Assembly: GCA_003164815.1 (NCBI GenBank)
Contig: PLUF01000057.1
Span: 1 to 42,701, forward strand
Direction of reading: 5' to 3'
Length of the DNA: 42,701 bases
Source: Candidatus Gagatemarchaeum stordalenia
Lineage (GTDB): Archaea; Thermoproteota; Nitrososphaeria; Nitrososphaerales; Gagatemarchaeaceae
In this document: positions 7,408 through 16,387 of the stretch, piece by piece
Layout: the number at the start of each line of letters is the position of its first letter
Numbering within the stretch: the first letter of the stretch is position 1
Program-made: the position numbers and the translations under genes
The notes under the pieces: generated by a model
Seen by the model: only the letters and a program-made list of their open reading frames with translations
What the model was told of the DNA's origin: nothing
Databases searched by the model: none

Positions 7408-9756
7408 CTAGGCAGTTATGTGGTGCATCCTGGTCAGGTCGGAGAGGTAGGGCTGGAGCTTCTTCGGAACCTCGACTTGGATGGGTTCCTTAAGTGCCAT
7501 CCCCTTGTCCCTCTTTGACTTCCAGACCTGAACGTTGAACTCGACGAGGGCCTCGGTTACTCCCGGAGGGACGTGGTGGTCGCCAGGCTTCGGGAATAGC
7601 TCTCTGTGGATCGACCCGGTGCCGTACAGCCTCCTCCATATGTGGTCGGTGATGTGCGGGATTATGGGCGCCAGCAGGAGCAGGAGGCTCCTCATGACCC
7701 GGTGGAGCGTATAGCAGGCGGCCTCGCGGTCCTTCTGGTTGCCCGAGTCGCCGTAGGCCCTCCCCTTCGTCATCTCCAGGTAGTGAGAGGTGAACATGTT
7801 CCAAAGGAACTCCTTGATCTTAGTGGCCGGGACGAACATGTTGTACTCCTCATATCCCTTATTGCATTCCTCGATGAGCTTGTTCAGCTCAGAGAGGATC
7901 CACCTGTCCGAGTCGGTGAGTGTCGCTGACTCCGGCTCCGGGAAGGAGCCTATGTAGCGCGCGGTGTTCCAGAGCTTGGTGAGGAACTTCCCAGCTCCAG
8001 CCACCCTCTCTTCGCTCAGTCTGAAGTCATAGCCCTGATTCGCCTCACCCGCGCCCCAGAACCTGAACGTGTCACTGCCATACTTCTGGAGGAGCGGCTC
8101 GGGGTCGACGAAGTTGCCCAGGCTCTTCCTCATCGCGCGGCCCTGCGCGTCCTGCCCTAGCCCGCCGACCCACGCGTCCTTGAAGGGCGCCTTCCCGGTG
8201 AGGAGGTAGCACCTCAGGAGCGAGTAGTAGAGCCAAGTCCTGACGATGTCCTTGCCCTGCGTCCGGATGGTCGCCGGATAGGTGGCGCGGTGGAACCGCT
8301 GGTTCCTCATCCACTTCGTGATGAAGAGCGCCGAGATGCTCGAGTCCATCCAGGTGTCGAACGTCTTGGTCTCGCCGACGAACTTCGTGTTGCCGCACTT
8401 CTTGCACTTCTTGAACGGTGCGGGGTCCCTCCAAGGCCTGTAGTACTTGCCGGGCTTCGGGAGGTGCGACTCGTTGCACTTGCTGCAGTACCAGATTGGT
8501 ATCTCAGTCGCATAGTACCGCCTCCTGGAGATCGGATAGTCCGTGGTGAGCGAGTTCATCCAGTTGTAGAGTATCTGCCTGTGCATGTCAGGGTAGAAGT
8601 TCATCTCCTTCGCGAGCTTCTTGAGCTTCGGAATGAAGTCGAGCTGCTTGAGATAGAACTCCTGCATCGGTATGATCTCGATCGGCGTGTGGCTCCTCTC
8701 GCAAAGCGGGGTCCTATGCTGTATCTGCTCGACCTTCGTCGCCGCCTTGCTCTCCTGGAGGTCCTGGATGATCTGCGACCTGGCGTCCTTGATCGACATT
8801 CCGGCGTACTTCCCGGCCGCCGAGGTCATCTTGCCGTCGATGTCTATGGCGACGACCTCCTTCAGCTTGAACTCCCTTATGAGCTGGACGTCGTGATAGT
8901 CTCCGTAGCTGCATATCATCACGGCCCCGGTCCCGAAGGCCATGTCGACGCTCTTGTGGGTCGTTATCGGGACCTCGATCCCGAAGATCGGCGTCACCGC
9001 AGTCTTGCCCACCAGTCCTTTGTACCTCTCGTCCTCCGGATGGACCACGATGAGCTGGCAGGCCTCGAGCAGCTCCGGCCTCGTGGTCGCCACAAGGAAC
9101 TCCTCCTCGCTCCCCTTAACCTTGAACCTGTTCGTCACGAGGTAGGTCGGGAGTTCCTCATACTCGATCTCAGCGTCAGCGATAGTGGTCCCGCAGTTGG
9201 TGCAGTAGTTGTTGGGCCTGTTCGCTATGTAGACCAGCCCCTTGTTCCAGAGCTCTATGAACGACCACTGGGTGATTTTCCTGTAGTCCTCGGAGTCAGT
9301 CCTGTACTTGTTCTTAAAATCCCCGGAGATTCCCAGCCTCTTGAGGAGCTCGATCATGTACGCCTCGATGTCGTCGAGCGCGTGCTTGCAGAGCTCGATG
9401 AACTCATCACGCGGCGTCTTCCTGAGCTGAATCCTGTATTTCCGCTCGGTCGCTATCTCTACGGGCAGCCCGTTCCTGTCTATCCCCACCGGATAGAGGA
9501 CGTTGAAATTTCTCATCCGGGCAGAGCGCGCTATCATGTCGATCTGCGAATACTGGGTGAGCGCGCCCGGATGCCAAGGCTTCCCGGACGGGTATGGGGG
9601 CGGCGTGTCTATGACGAAGTTGCGCCTCTTCTCGCTTCCCGGCTTAAACTCAAAACTGTCCTCTGATTCCCAAAGAACCCTCGTTGCTTCCTCCAGACCC
9701 GGATTCCAGCTTGTGGCCTCAAGCTTGGGAACGGGTGGGGTTTCCAATGTCTTCAA
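7408..9756 (-). CDS. valS: Valine-tRNA ligase
   Basis: A class I aminoacyl-tRNA synthetase of 782 residues, the short archaeal form of ValRS. The HIGH-type motif is in IDTPPPYPSGKPWHPGA near residue 50, where the signature His is followed by P. SQIDMIARSARM and GIDRNGLPVEI are archaeal ValS marks. An editing (CP1) domain with TTRPELLEACQLIVVHP follows. Zinc-binding pairs are CTNCGTT, CSKC and CKKC. The KMSKS loop is AMRKSLGN near residue 562. The bacterial C-terminal coiled-coil arm is absent. The start is TTG at 9756, with TATA-like CTAAATAC on the minus strand about 20 bases upstream. A 458-aa frame on the other strand is a shadow. Confidence 0.93.
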   Translation of the reverse strand: MKTLETPPVPKLEATSWNPGLEEATRVLWESEDSFEFKPGSEKRRNFVIDTPPPYPSGKPWHPGALTQYSQIDMIARSARMRNFNVLYPVGIDRNGLPVEIATERKYRIQLRKTPRDEFIELCKHALDDIEAYMIELLKRLGISGDFKNKYRTDSEDYRKITQWSFIELWNKGLVYIANRPNNYCTNCGTTIADAEIEYEELPTYLVTNRFKVKGSEEEFLVATTRPELLEACQLIVVHPEDERYKGLVGKTAVTPIFGIEVPITTHKSVDMAFGTGAVMICSYGDYHDVQLIREFKLKEVVAIDIDGKMTSAAGKYAGMSIKDARSQIIQDLQESKAATKVEQIQHRTPLCERSHTPIEIIPMQEFYLKQLDFIPKLKKLAKEMNFYPDMHRQILYNWMNSLTTDYPISRRRYYATEIPIWYCSKCNESHLPKPGKYYRPWRDPAPFKKCKKCGNTKFVGETKTFDTWMDSSISALFITKWMRNQRFHRATYPATIRTQGKDIVRTWLYYSLLRCYLLTGKAPFKDAWVGGLGQDAQGRAMRKSLGNFVDPEPLLQKYGSDTFRFWGAGEANQGYDFRLSEERVAGAGKFLTKLWNTARYIGSFPEPESATLTDSDRWILSELNKLIEECNKGYEEYNMFVPATKIKEFLWNMFTSHYLEMTKGRAYGDSGNQKDREAACYTLHRVMRSLLLLLAPIIPHITDHIWRRLYGTGSIHRELFPKPGDHHVPPGVTEALVEFNVQVWKSKRDKGMALKEPIQVEVPKKLQPYLSDLTRMHHITA

Positions 9757-9818
9757 AACCCGAAAACGGGAGTATTTAGCGGTTGAGTAGGGCTGAGCCG
9801 CGTCCTTCCGGCAGGAAG

Positions 9819-9826
9819 ATATATAG
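9819..9826 (+). promoter_or_regulatory. TATA box of the zinc-ribbon CBS gene
   Basis: GATATATA(G) lies about 33-40 bases upstream of ATG 9859, in the intergenic region shared with divergent valS. Confidence 0.6.
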
Positions 9827-9858
9827 AAAGACGAATCCCTTTACACGGAAGCAAGCTA

Positions 9859-10380
9859 ATGGGAAAGTGGGAGTGTTACAGGTGTTCTTACGTCAGCGAG
9901 GGCGAGAATCCCCCGGAAGAGTGCCCCAACTGCCACTACTCGGTAACCTTCTGGATTGAGAGCGTAGAGGAGAAGCAGCGGACCGTGAAGGATTTCATGA
10001 GGTCCAACCTCCTCAAACTCGATGCCAGCAGCACGGTGCTGGAAGCGGCCAAACTCATGAAACAGAACGACGCCAGTAGCGTACTTGTAACGGTCAACGG
10101 CGAGCAGGTGGGGATCGTGACGGAGCACGACATCCTCTACAAGATCGCGGCCGAAGACCTGGCCGCCTCGAGGGTCCCTCTCAGGAACGTGATGTCCACG
10201 ACGATTTTCTCGACCGACTCGAACACGCCGATAAAGGAGGCCCTGAGGCTGATGGCAAAGCACCACATCAGGCGGCTCCTGGTCACCTCTGAAGGCAGAC
10301 CGGTAGGGATGGTCAGCCAGAGGTCTATCCTAGGCGGGAGCTTCAGGGTCGCAAAGGATTCCAGCGAAGCCGAGGACTAG
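9859..10380 (+). CDS. Zinc-ribbon protein with two CBS domains
   Basis: The 173-residue protein begins with a rubredoxin-like zinc ribbon, WECYRCSY then CPNCHY (residues 5-27), followed by two CBS motifs. The first contains LEAAKLMKQNDASSVLV and GIVTEHDILY; the second contains IKEALRLMAKHHIRRLLV and GMVSQRSIL. CBS pairs usually sense adenosine nucleotides or SAM, so this is probably a soluble energy or metabolite sensor. Its partner is unknown. ATG 9859 has a strong TATA (GATATATAG, 9819-9826) about 33 bases upstream, consistent with a nearly leaderless message. It converges on queC with a two-base gap. Confidence 0.85.
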   Translation: MGKWECYRCSYVSEGENPPEECPNCHYSVTFWIESVEEKQRTVKDFMRSNLLKLDASSTVLEAAKLMKQNDASSVLVTVNGEQVGIVTEHDILYKIAAEDLAASRVPLRNVMSTTIFSTDSNTPIKEALRLMAKHHIRRLLVTSEGRPVGMVSQRSILGGSFRVAKDSSEAED

Positions 10381-10382
10381 CG

Positions 10383-11156
10383 TCAGACGGCGTAAACAGA
10401 GGGGTCCGCAACCCCCGCCTGGGCGAAGGCCAACTTCCTCCGTTTGCAATTTGAACATTTTCCGCAATGGAGTGGGAGCCTCCTGCCTCCGACTTCCGTG
10501 AACCCGCTCCCCGAGTAGCAGCTGTAGGTGTACTCCCATGGGACGCCGAGCTCGGCACCCAGCTTCACGACCATGTCCTTGTCGTAGGTTATGAGAGGGG
10601 CCATCACGTGGTAGCCACCGAAGTGCGTGGACTGCTGGGCCACCTTGTCCATGAGCTCAAGGAACTCCGGAGTGTTGTCCTTCATCGCGACAGGGGTCTC
10701 TCTCCTGATGCCGATGTAGACGTCCCAGATTTCGCGCTGGCCCGTCGAAAGGTATCTGCCAAGGTCCATGGACTCGGCGTGCGCCAGGCCTACCGTGACC
10801 AGCTCCAGGTTGCGGACCACGTCCCACCACTTGAGGATGCGCTCCTCCGCCTTCTTCGCGTTCCAGAGGTCCTCCTCCTTCGTCTCGGCGATAGGCGTCT
10901 CCGGCTTGGTCAGGACGCTGGTGCTCAGGTCGCCGAGCCAGCGCAGGTCAATCAGCTTGACGGGAGCCCCGAGCTCCTTCCCTATCGCCTCGATGCAGAA
11001 CTTCTCATAGTCATGGGTGCGCTGCTTGTAGTCGGCGAAGACCAGGATTATCTTCGGCGCCTTGAGCCGGTACTTCACAAAGTACGCCGTGGTGACGGAG
11101 TCGACTCCGCCCGATGTCAGTAGGACCGCCGGCCGGGGCTGGGCGGGGGTCTGCAT
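10383..11156 (-). CDS. queC: 7-cyano-7-deazaguanine synthase
   Basis: QueC converts 7-carboxy-7-deazaguanine to preQ0 with ATP and ammonia; in archaea preQ0 feeds archaeosine in tRNA. The PP-loop is LLTSGGVDSVTTAYF near residue 12. The C-terminal zinc site is CYSGSG with LHCGKCSNCKRRKLAF, giving Cys ligands near residues 213-235. The frame is open to 11243, but ATG 11156 (257 aa) overlaps the queE stop by one base (TGATG) and starts just before the PP-loop, so it is preferred. It forms an operon with queE. The Gly/Val in SGGVDS is a minor variant of the usual SGGMDS. Confidence 0.93.
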   Translation of the reverse strand: MQTPAQPRPAVLLTSGGVDSVTTAYFVKYRLKAPKIILVFADYKQRTHDYEKFCIEAIGKELGAPVKLIDLRWLGDLSTSVLTKPETPIAETKEEDLWNAKKAEERILKWWDVVRNLELVTVGLAHAESMDLGRYLSTGQREIWDVYIGIRRETPVAMKDNTPEFLELMDKVAQQSTHFGGYHVMAPLITYDKDMVVKLGAELGVPWEYTYSCYSGSGFTEVGGRRLPLHCGKCSNCKRRKLAFAQAGVADPSVYAV

Positions 11157-11935
11157 CAGGTGCCCCTCCTGTTCCCGTAGAGGAGTATCTGAAGCCGCGG
11201 CGTGAAGCGGTACCCCCTTTCCTTGCATACATCTACCAGCCATCTGCTCTTGACGAGAAGAGCTTCCGCGTCTATTCCTTCAGGCATTAGCATTACCCTG
11301 TCCCGCGGCAATCCGTATGCAGATATCAATTCTTCGACTTCGTCGATGTCGTGGGAGTCGGAGGTCACGAACTTGAACCAGGCTTTCCGGTTGCGAGAAA
11401 AGGCCTCGAGTGGCCCTCGGCGGGTCCTTAGCCTCGCATCGACAAGGCTGTTGGACGTCTTAGGAGAGACGTTGAAGCACTCGACGACCTCCACCATCTC
11501 CGCGCTGGGCTCGAGCGTGCCGTTTGTCTCGACCTCGACCGAGACGCCAGCCTTCTTGAGCGCTGACAGAAGCGGGAGCAGGGCCCTCTGATGCATCAGG
11601 GGCTCGCCACCCGTGACGACGAGGTGCTTGCAGCCATACGCCATGACCTTCTCGTAGACGGCGTCGGCGGTCATGGGCTGGTAATCTATGCCGGACCTAG
11701 ACGCGTCTTGGTTGAGCCAAGTATACTTGGTGTCGCACCAACTGCACGTCAGGTTACAGAAGTACGTCCGGAGGAAGACGCTGGGGGTCCCTGCATTGAT
11801 TCCTTCGCCCTGCACGCTGAGGAACATCTCGGCTATCGGGAGCTCATTCTCTTGTCTTTGCGTTTTTTCTCTCCTCCAACACCGGGGTTTGTTGTGGCGG
11901 AACGGGTCGGAGGCCCACTCACCCGCCAGATACAT
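11156..11935 (-). CDS. queE: 7-carboxy-7-deazaguanine synthase
   Basis: QueE is a radical-SAM enzyme that contracts 6-carboxytetrahydropterin to 7-carboxy-7-deazaguanine, one step before QueC. The substrate loop SVQGEGINAGTPSVFLR is followed by the cluster motif CNLTCSWCDTKY (CxxxCxxC) near residue 65 and the SAM-binding VVTGGEPL near residue 110. The protein, 259 residues as annotated, is usual in size. ATG 11935 is the only ATG upstream of the core, but the minus-strand TATA (TTTATAAT, about 11949-11956) is only about 15-20 bases upstream. The true start may lie slightly downstream at a non-ATG codon. The stop overlaps the queC start. Confidence 0.92.
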   Translation of the reverse strand: MYLAGEWASDPFRHNKPRCWRREKTQRQENELPIAEMFLSVQGEGINAGTPSVFLRTYFCNLTCSWCDTKYTWLNQDASRSGIDYQPMTADAVYEKVMAYGCKHLVVTGGEPLMHQRALLPLLSALKKAGVSVEVETNGTLEPSAEMVEVVECFNVSPKTSNSLVDARLRTRRGPLEAFSRNRKAWFKFVTSDSHDIDEVEELISAYGLPRDRVMLMPEGIDAEALLVKSRWLVDVCKERGYRFTPRLQILLYGNRRGT

Positions 11936-11979
11936 CTCGATTCTAAGGTGATTATAAACCTGAACCGCTCACGGACGTC

Positions 11980-12951
11980 TCAGCCGCCGCCGGACCTGTA
12001 CCTCTGGGTCATCTCCTTCGGCAGGAGAGCGTAGATGTCGGGGTGCTCGGCCTTGAGTTTGCTCAGGGTCGGGGGCATCAGCCCGTTTCGCTTGGCCCTC
12101 TTCACGTTGTACTCGATGAACCGCTTCATGGCGCTCGTCTCTCCCTTGGCGGCTACGAAGGCCCGGATCTTCTCTACCGCCTGCTCCTCCTCGAGCTTCT
12201 TTACGTTGACCAGATAGGGCGCCAGGACCAGCCACGTCAGCCTGTGCCTCCCGTCGGAGACGGGGTGGCTCAGCAGGTCTTCGACGTACAGGTACCCCCG
12301 GGTCGACTTGACCATCGGCGGGGGGAGGAACGGCAACAGCGTCTCACGCACCTGCGTCAGCTGCTTCGGAAAAGGGACCTTCCGGAGGTTCTTCACACCA
12401 CCATAGATCATCTTCTCTGACAGGTCTCCGAAGAGGTCGTTGACGCCGTTCTCTGCGAGGTAGACGACCCCCTTGGAAAGAGGGCGGTTGACCAGCCTCC
12501 AGAACTGCGACTTCAGCTCGAAGTGTGTGGTCGCCTTCAGGTAGTCTTCTACGCGCATGCTGTACTCGTATCCGGTAACCTCCGGACCCAGGCGAGTGAG
12601 CTTCACGTCGAAGCAGTCGCGCAAGAGGACCTGCTTCTCCATGGGCTTCTCCCTGATGAACAGCCTCTTTGCCGAGTCGCTCTCGGCCCGCGCGAACTTC
12701 TGCCCAAGATAGACCTCCTGACTCGCGACCAACGCCGCGACGAAGAAGCTCGAGAACTCGATTAGCTCCGACATGTGTGGCTCGTATCTCACCCGGCCGA
12801 TGGAGCTCAGCAACCGGTTCTCGGCCTGCCTCAACACCTCCGAGCTGGAGAAGCTCTCCTCAATCGACAGCTTGTCGAAGAACCGCCGTGAGAAGGGAGT
12901 AAACGGGTACCTGACCATGAGCTGAGAAAGGGCGGTATCCTCCCGAGACAA
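11980..12951 (-). CDS. Possible DNA primase large-subunit (PriL)-like protein
   Basis: A 323-residue, largely helical protein. The N-terminal part (VRYPFTPFSRRFFDKLSIEE, then a run of helices with HMSELIEFSSFFVAAL) resembles the helical N-terminal domain of archaeal PriL. The later GRHRLTWLVLAPYLVN segment recalls the helical bundle of the PriL C-terminal region. It has only one cysteine (in LLRDCFDVKL), so the [4Fe-4S] ligands of typical PriL are missing; the PPPM near residue 212 stands where many PriL proteins have PPC. The assignment rests on pattern memory only and could be wrong. TTG 12951 has a good TATA (CTTTTAATAG, 12975-12984) about 25 bases upstream. Confidence 0.45.
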   Translation of the reverse strand: MSREDTALSQLMVRYPFTPFSRRFFDKLSIEESFSSSEVLRQAENRLLSSIGRVRYEPHMSELIEFSSFFVAALVASQEVYLGQKFARAESDSAKRLFIREKPMEKQVLLRDCFDVKLTRLGPEVTGYEYSMRVEDYLKATTHFELKSQFWRLVNRPLSKGVVYLAENGVNDLFGDLSEKMIYGGVKNLRKVPFPKQLTQVRETLLPFLPPPMVKSTRGYLYVEDLLSHPVSDGRHRLTWLVLAPYLVNVKKLEEEQAVEKIRAFVAAKGETSAMKRFIEYNVKRAKRNGLMPPTLSKLKAEHPDIYALLPKEMTQRYRSGGG

Positions 12952-13039
12952 GTGGGATGAAACCCCTGATTTTGCTATTAAAAGTTCCTGCCCCGGTCCT
13001 GACCTGACGCGTCGGGACCGAGGCTACACCGCGCCTAGT

Positions 13040-14254
13040 CTAACCCCTTCTTGCGGTCGAGACGATGGAGAGGACGTCACGGTCTCTCAGGACGTAGTCT
13101 GTCGGAAGATGGATTCCCGTCCTGACGTCGACCGCGTAGAGGAGGCCCTTGTGAAGGTCCGAATGGACAGTCCTCGCAAGGTCGTCGAGGGTGGACCCGG
13201 CGGGGAGCAGATACACGTCCGGCAGGACGTGCCCGCTCTTGTCCGTCAGCTTCTCCGGGTCGGCGACCGGGTAGATCGCGTTCATCTTGAGGAGCTTGAA
13301 TATGGTTATGCTGAGAGCGAACTGGACTCCGGTCCTCAGGTACTCTCCGAAGACCTTCCTCTTGATGTAGGCCAAGGCGGTCCGCTGGGCGTCGGTCAGC
13401 TCCTGTGGGTTCATGATGTCGAAGCGCTCCTCGCCGGGCACGTACTTGATGTAACCCTTCGATTCCGCCCTTCTCAGAGAGAGCTCGGCCTCCCCGCTGG
13501 TGGGGACCACGATGAAGTCCTTGTAGTGCTCCCTCAGCTTCTTGAAGTTCTCCGCGGCATTCGGCAGGTCCATCTTGTTTGCGATTATGATGGTCGGCTT
13601 CGAGACGTCGCGCAGAATCCAGCAGAAGTTCTGTGTCTCCTTCTCGGTCCAGCTCTCTATGTCCTTGCCCTCCAGGAGGGCCTCCTTTAGGGCGAAGTTC
13701 ACGTGCTCCTTCTTCACGCCGATTCCCTGCATCACTTCGGCCACAGCGCTCCCCACGTCTGCCCCAGGTTGCTTCGCGGCCTTGGCTATCTTCCCCATGT
13801 TGCTGGAGAACATCTTCGTGTACCAGAGCACGAGCTCCAGTTCGACGTCGGCGAAGTCTGCGATGGGGTCTCCGATGCCGGTCTCCGTGACCCTCCCCTC
13901 CTTGTCGACGCTGCCAGAGGCGTCCACCACGTGGAGCAGGGCGTCAGACTGTGCGGCCACCGAGAGGAACTGGTTGCCTAGTCCCTTCCCCAAGTAGGCT
14001 CCCTTGATCAGGCCCGGGAGGTCGGTCACCTCTATGGGGATGAACCTCCACCCCTCCTCGCACTTGGAGTTCTTCGGGTTGTCCTGGACGCCGAACTCCT
14101 TGTGGACGCACAGCGTCACCGCCTGGGCTATGCCGGTGTTCGGAGACTTCGTCGTGAACGGGTAGTTGGACACCTCGGCCGTCTGAAGCGTCATGGAATT
14201 GAATAGAGTCGTCTTTCCCGCGTTTGTCTTTCCTATAATTCCAATCCTTATCAT
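13040..14254 (-). CDS. ychF: YchF/Ola1-like translation-associated GTPase
   Basis: A 404-residue Obg-family NTPase of the archaeal YchF type. The P-loop is GIIGKTNAGKTTLFNSM at residue 4 onward, and TDLPGLIKGAYLGKGLGNQFL covers G3 and the Obg signature. G4 is NKMD near residue 230, and a C-terminal TGS domain ends near DRDVLSIVS. The P-loop has TNAGKTT where bacteria have PNVGKST, a normal archaeal variant. The frame is open to 14368, but ATG 14254 immediately precedes the P-loop strand. It lies about 30 bases downstream of a TATA (CTATAAG, 14285-14291), so a leaderless start there is well supported. It follows prf1 on the same strand. Confidence 0.92.
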   Translation of the reverse strand: MIRIGIIGKTNAGKTTLFNSMTLQTAEVSNYPFTTKSPNTGIAQAVTLCVHKEFGVQDNPKNSKCEEGWRFIPIEVTDLPGLIKGAYLGKGLGNQFLSVAAQSDALLHVVDASGSVDKEGRVTETGIGDPIADFADVELELVLWYTKMFSSNMGKIAKAAKQPGADVGSAVAEVMQGIGVKKEHVNFALKEALLEGKDIESWTEKETQNFCWILRDVSKPTIIIANKMDLPNAAENFKKLREHYKDFIVVPTSGEAELSLRRAESKGYIKYVPGEERFDIMNPQELTDAQRTALAYIKRKVFGEYLRTGVQFALSITIFKLLKMNAIYPVADPEKLTDKSGHVLPDVYLLPAGSTLDDLARTVHSDLHKGLLYAVDVRTGIHLPTDYVLRDRDVLSIVSTARRG

Positions 14255-14333
14255 AGATGTCTGTCCGTTTCGCCACAGCGTTCTACTTATAGTTGAAGGG
14301 TGACGAACGGGTCCCCAGTAAGGGATACGGAGG

Positions 14334-15581
14334 CTACGTCCTGTACCTGAGGAAGCCTGCCGCCCCACCGAAGGACTTCAGCATGGCCCCCTCCTCCGTC
14401 CCAGAGGATATCATCTCGACCTTTGCGCCTATCTGGATTGCCTTCTCCTCGAGCATATCGACGACGTCCGACTCATCTACCTCGTAATCGGTGGCACCGC
14501 ACTTCGTGCAGGGCTCGCTGAGCATCTGCTGCATGGTCTGCATCTTCTTCTGGTTGTCGACGACCTTATCCTTGACTGTCTCGCAGTTCTTGCAGGTCAT
14601 CTGGATCTTGGTGATGTTGATGTCGTCGGAGATCAGAATCGAGTCCATGTTGGTCTTGTTCAGGGCGTCGATAATCTTGGGGAGACCGTAGACGGAGAGC
14701 CCGTTCGGCCTGTTGACCTCACCGAGGAACTTCTGTACCATCTTCCTCTCCTCGATGAACCGCACGTCCTGTAGCTTGTCGGCTGCCTTCTCGGCGATCT
14801 CGCGGATGCCCTCCCGCCCTGAATAGGAGGTGTCGACGACCTCGATGATGTTCTTCTGGAGCCTGTAGTCGAGATACCCTCCTTTCATGAAGTTCTCCTT
14901 CGTCGGTCCCGGACCGCCCACGATTATCCCGTTGACGGTGTTATCGGTTATGAATATCCGGGTGACGTGCTCGGAGACCCTGTTGAAGAAGTAGGTGAGC
15001 TCCATCTCCCTGCCCCTCTCGTACCTCCGGGCGCTCTGGCCTCCCTTTCTCGTCTTCCCGGAGATGCCCGAGGTCATGAGGTCTTCAACATCCAGCCTGT
15101 CGCCCGAGAGGATGCCTATCCCCGCCTCGTTCGAGTCGATGGAGAGGATGCCGTAGACCTTCTCGGCCTTCAGCATGTCCTTCAGGTACTCGACGTGGAA
15201 GTGATCGTCGCACATGTAAAGGAACGTGTTGACCGGTTTCGGCGGGGTTATCTCGTTCAGCCGTATCACCTCGCTCCCCGGCCCGTTGGTGGGCAGGGCA
15301 CCCGAGAAGATGACAAGCCCGGTCTCCGGCGTTTCCCTGTAGAGCTTGAGGCGCTGCATCGTCTTCGTTAGAGCGTCCTGCACGTGGTTCCGCGTGGTGT
15401 CCGACTTGATGTTGCCGGCGGTGCCCCACTCATTCCTCAGGTACGCGATGACCTCGTGAAGTGGCTTCTTCGGAGGTATGTACAGCGAGACGAGTTCCGT
15501 GCCCCTACCCTCCTTGCTGGAGAGCTCGGAGATTGCCTTCCTAATCTTGTATAACCTGACTGAGTCTGCTTTGCTAAGCAA
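14334..15581 (-). CDS. prf1: Peptide chain release factor aRF1
   Basis: The archaeal/eukaryotic class I release factor, which reads all three stop codons and triggers peptide release. The stop-recognition NIKS motif occurs in AGNIKSDTTRN near residue 55. The catalytic GGQ is in RKGGQSARRYERGRE near residue 185. The C-terminal domain has a mini zinc site, CKNCE and CTKCGATDYEV. The length of 415 residues matches aRF1. The start is TTG at 15581. An AT-rich TATA-like stretch (15668-15679), shared with the divergent pyrH gene, is the nearest promoter, so a leader of roughly 60 bases is possible. Confidence 0.95.
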   Translation of the reverse strand: MLSKADSVRLYKIRKAISELSSKEGRGTELVSLYIPPKKPLHEVIAYLRNEWGTAGNIKSDTTRNHVQDALTKTMQRLKLYRETPETGLVIFSGALPTNGPGSEVIRLNEITPPKPVNTFLYMCDDHFHVEYLKDMLKAEKVYGILSIDSNEAGIGILSGDRLDVEDLMTSGISGKTRKGGQSARRYERGREMELTYFFNRVSEHVTRIFITDNTVNGIIVGGPGPTKENFMKGGYLDYRLQKNIIEVVDTSYSGREGIREIAEKAADKLQDVRFIEERKMVQKFLGEVNRPNGLSVYGLPKIIDALNKTNMDSILISDDINITKIQMTCKNCETVKDKVVDNQKKMQTMQQMLSEPCTKCGATDYEVDESDVVDMLEEKAIQIGAKVEMISSGTEEGAMLKSFGGAAGFLRYRT

Positions 15582-15667
15582 GGTATGATGGCCTCTGGGT
15601 CAGCTCAGAGAATCAGCATCGAAGACGGCAGAGATGCTCAACGCAGACGGCTTTTCGCTCCGCCGGT

Positions 15668-15679
15668 GCCTTATAAAAT
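15668..15679. promoter_or_regulatory. AT-rich promoter shared by divergent prf1 and pyrH
   Basis: CTTATAAAATAT is nearly symmetric and is the only TATA-like sequence in the 143-base gap between the TTG starts of prf1 (15581) and pyrH (15725). It could serve either direction. Confidence 0.45.
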
Positions 15680-15724
15680 ATATCATTACGTTGAATAAGC
15701 GACCCCATCGCTCGTTGCGCCGGA

Positions 15725-16387
15725 TTGAAGATAGTCCTGAGGATAGGTGGCTCGATACTGGGCTCACCGCCTGACGGGGCGGTGATGGCGAGCTACGCGA
15801 CGGTCGTCGAGAAGGCCCTGAAGGAGGGGCACAAGATCGCCATCGTCGTCGGGGGCGGGTCGGTCGCGCGTCAGTACATCGAAGCGGCGAGGAAGATGGG
15901 GCTGGAGCACAGGGACCAGGACCTCGTCGCCATAGCTGCTTCAAGGGTGAACGCGAAGCTGGTCGGTATGAAGCTCGGGTTCCCCGACGTCCCGACCACG
16001 ATAGGCACGACCCTCTCGAGGGTCGCGAGGGACCACGTCGTCGTGATGGGGGGTCTCAGACCCGGGATTACTACGGACACCGTTGCCACACTCGTCGCAG
16101 AGGCCTGGCGCTCCGACCTGATGGTCAAGGCCTCCAACCAGGAAGGTATCTACACAGCAGACCCGCGCGTGCACAAGAGGGCGCAGCTGCTGCCCAAGGT
16201 CTCCTATCCCATGCTCGTCGCGATACTCGGAGGAGATTACACTCCCGGGCTCCACAGCATAATCGACCCTGTCGCGGTCGGCAGGATTGCGAAGAACAGG
16301 ATCAAGCTCACGGTCGTGAACGGAAGCAATCCGGAGAACGTGCTCTTGGCGATTCAGGGAGACATCGTAGGCTCCACCGTCGGCTAG
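15725..16387 (+). CDS. pyrH: Uridylate kinase, archaeal type
   Basis: An amino-acid-kinase-fold UMP kinase of 220 residues, the short archaeal form that phosphorylates UMP to UDP. The N-terminal phosphate-binding motif is VLRIGGSILG. IAIVVGGGSVARQYIEAAR binds the nucleotide. VNAKLVGMKLG and QEGIYTADPRVHKRAQLLPK are typical archaeal PyrH segments. The start is TTG at 15725, directly before KIVLRIGG. A TATA (CTTATAAAATAT, 15668-15679) lies about 50 bases upstream. The stop overlaps that of the convergent glycerate kinase gene within CTAG. Confidence 0.92.
   Translation: MKIVLRIGGSILGSPPDGAVMASYATVVEKALKEGHKIAIVVGGGSVARQYIEAARKMGLEHRDQDLVAIAASRVNAKLVGMKLGFPDVPTTIGTTLSRVARDHVVVMGGLRPGITTDTVATLVAEAWRSDLMVKASNQEGIYTADPRVHKRAQLLPKVSYPMLVAILGGDYTPGLHSIIDPVAVGRIAKNRIKLTVVNGSNPENVLLAIQGDIVGSTVG

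Noticed and set aside
8290-9666. 458-codon open frame opposite valS
   Set aside because: It is antisense to a full, motif-rich ValS; its Leu/Arg/Val-rich composition is typical of a GC-rich antisense shadow.
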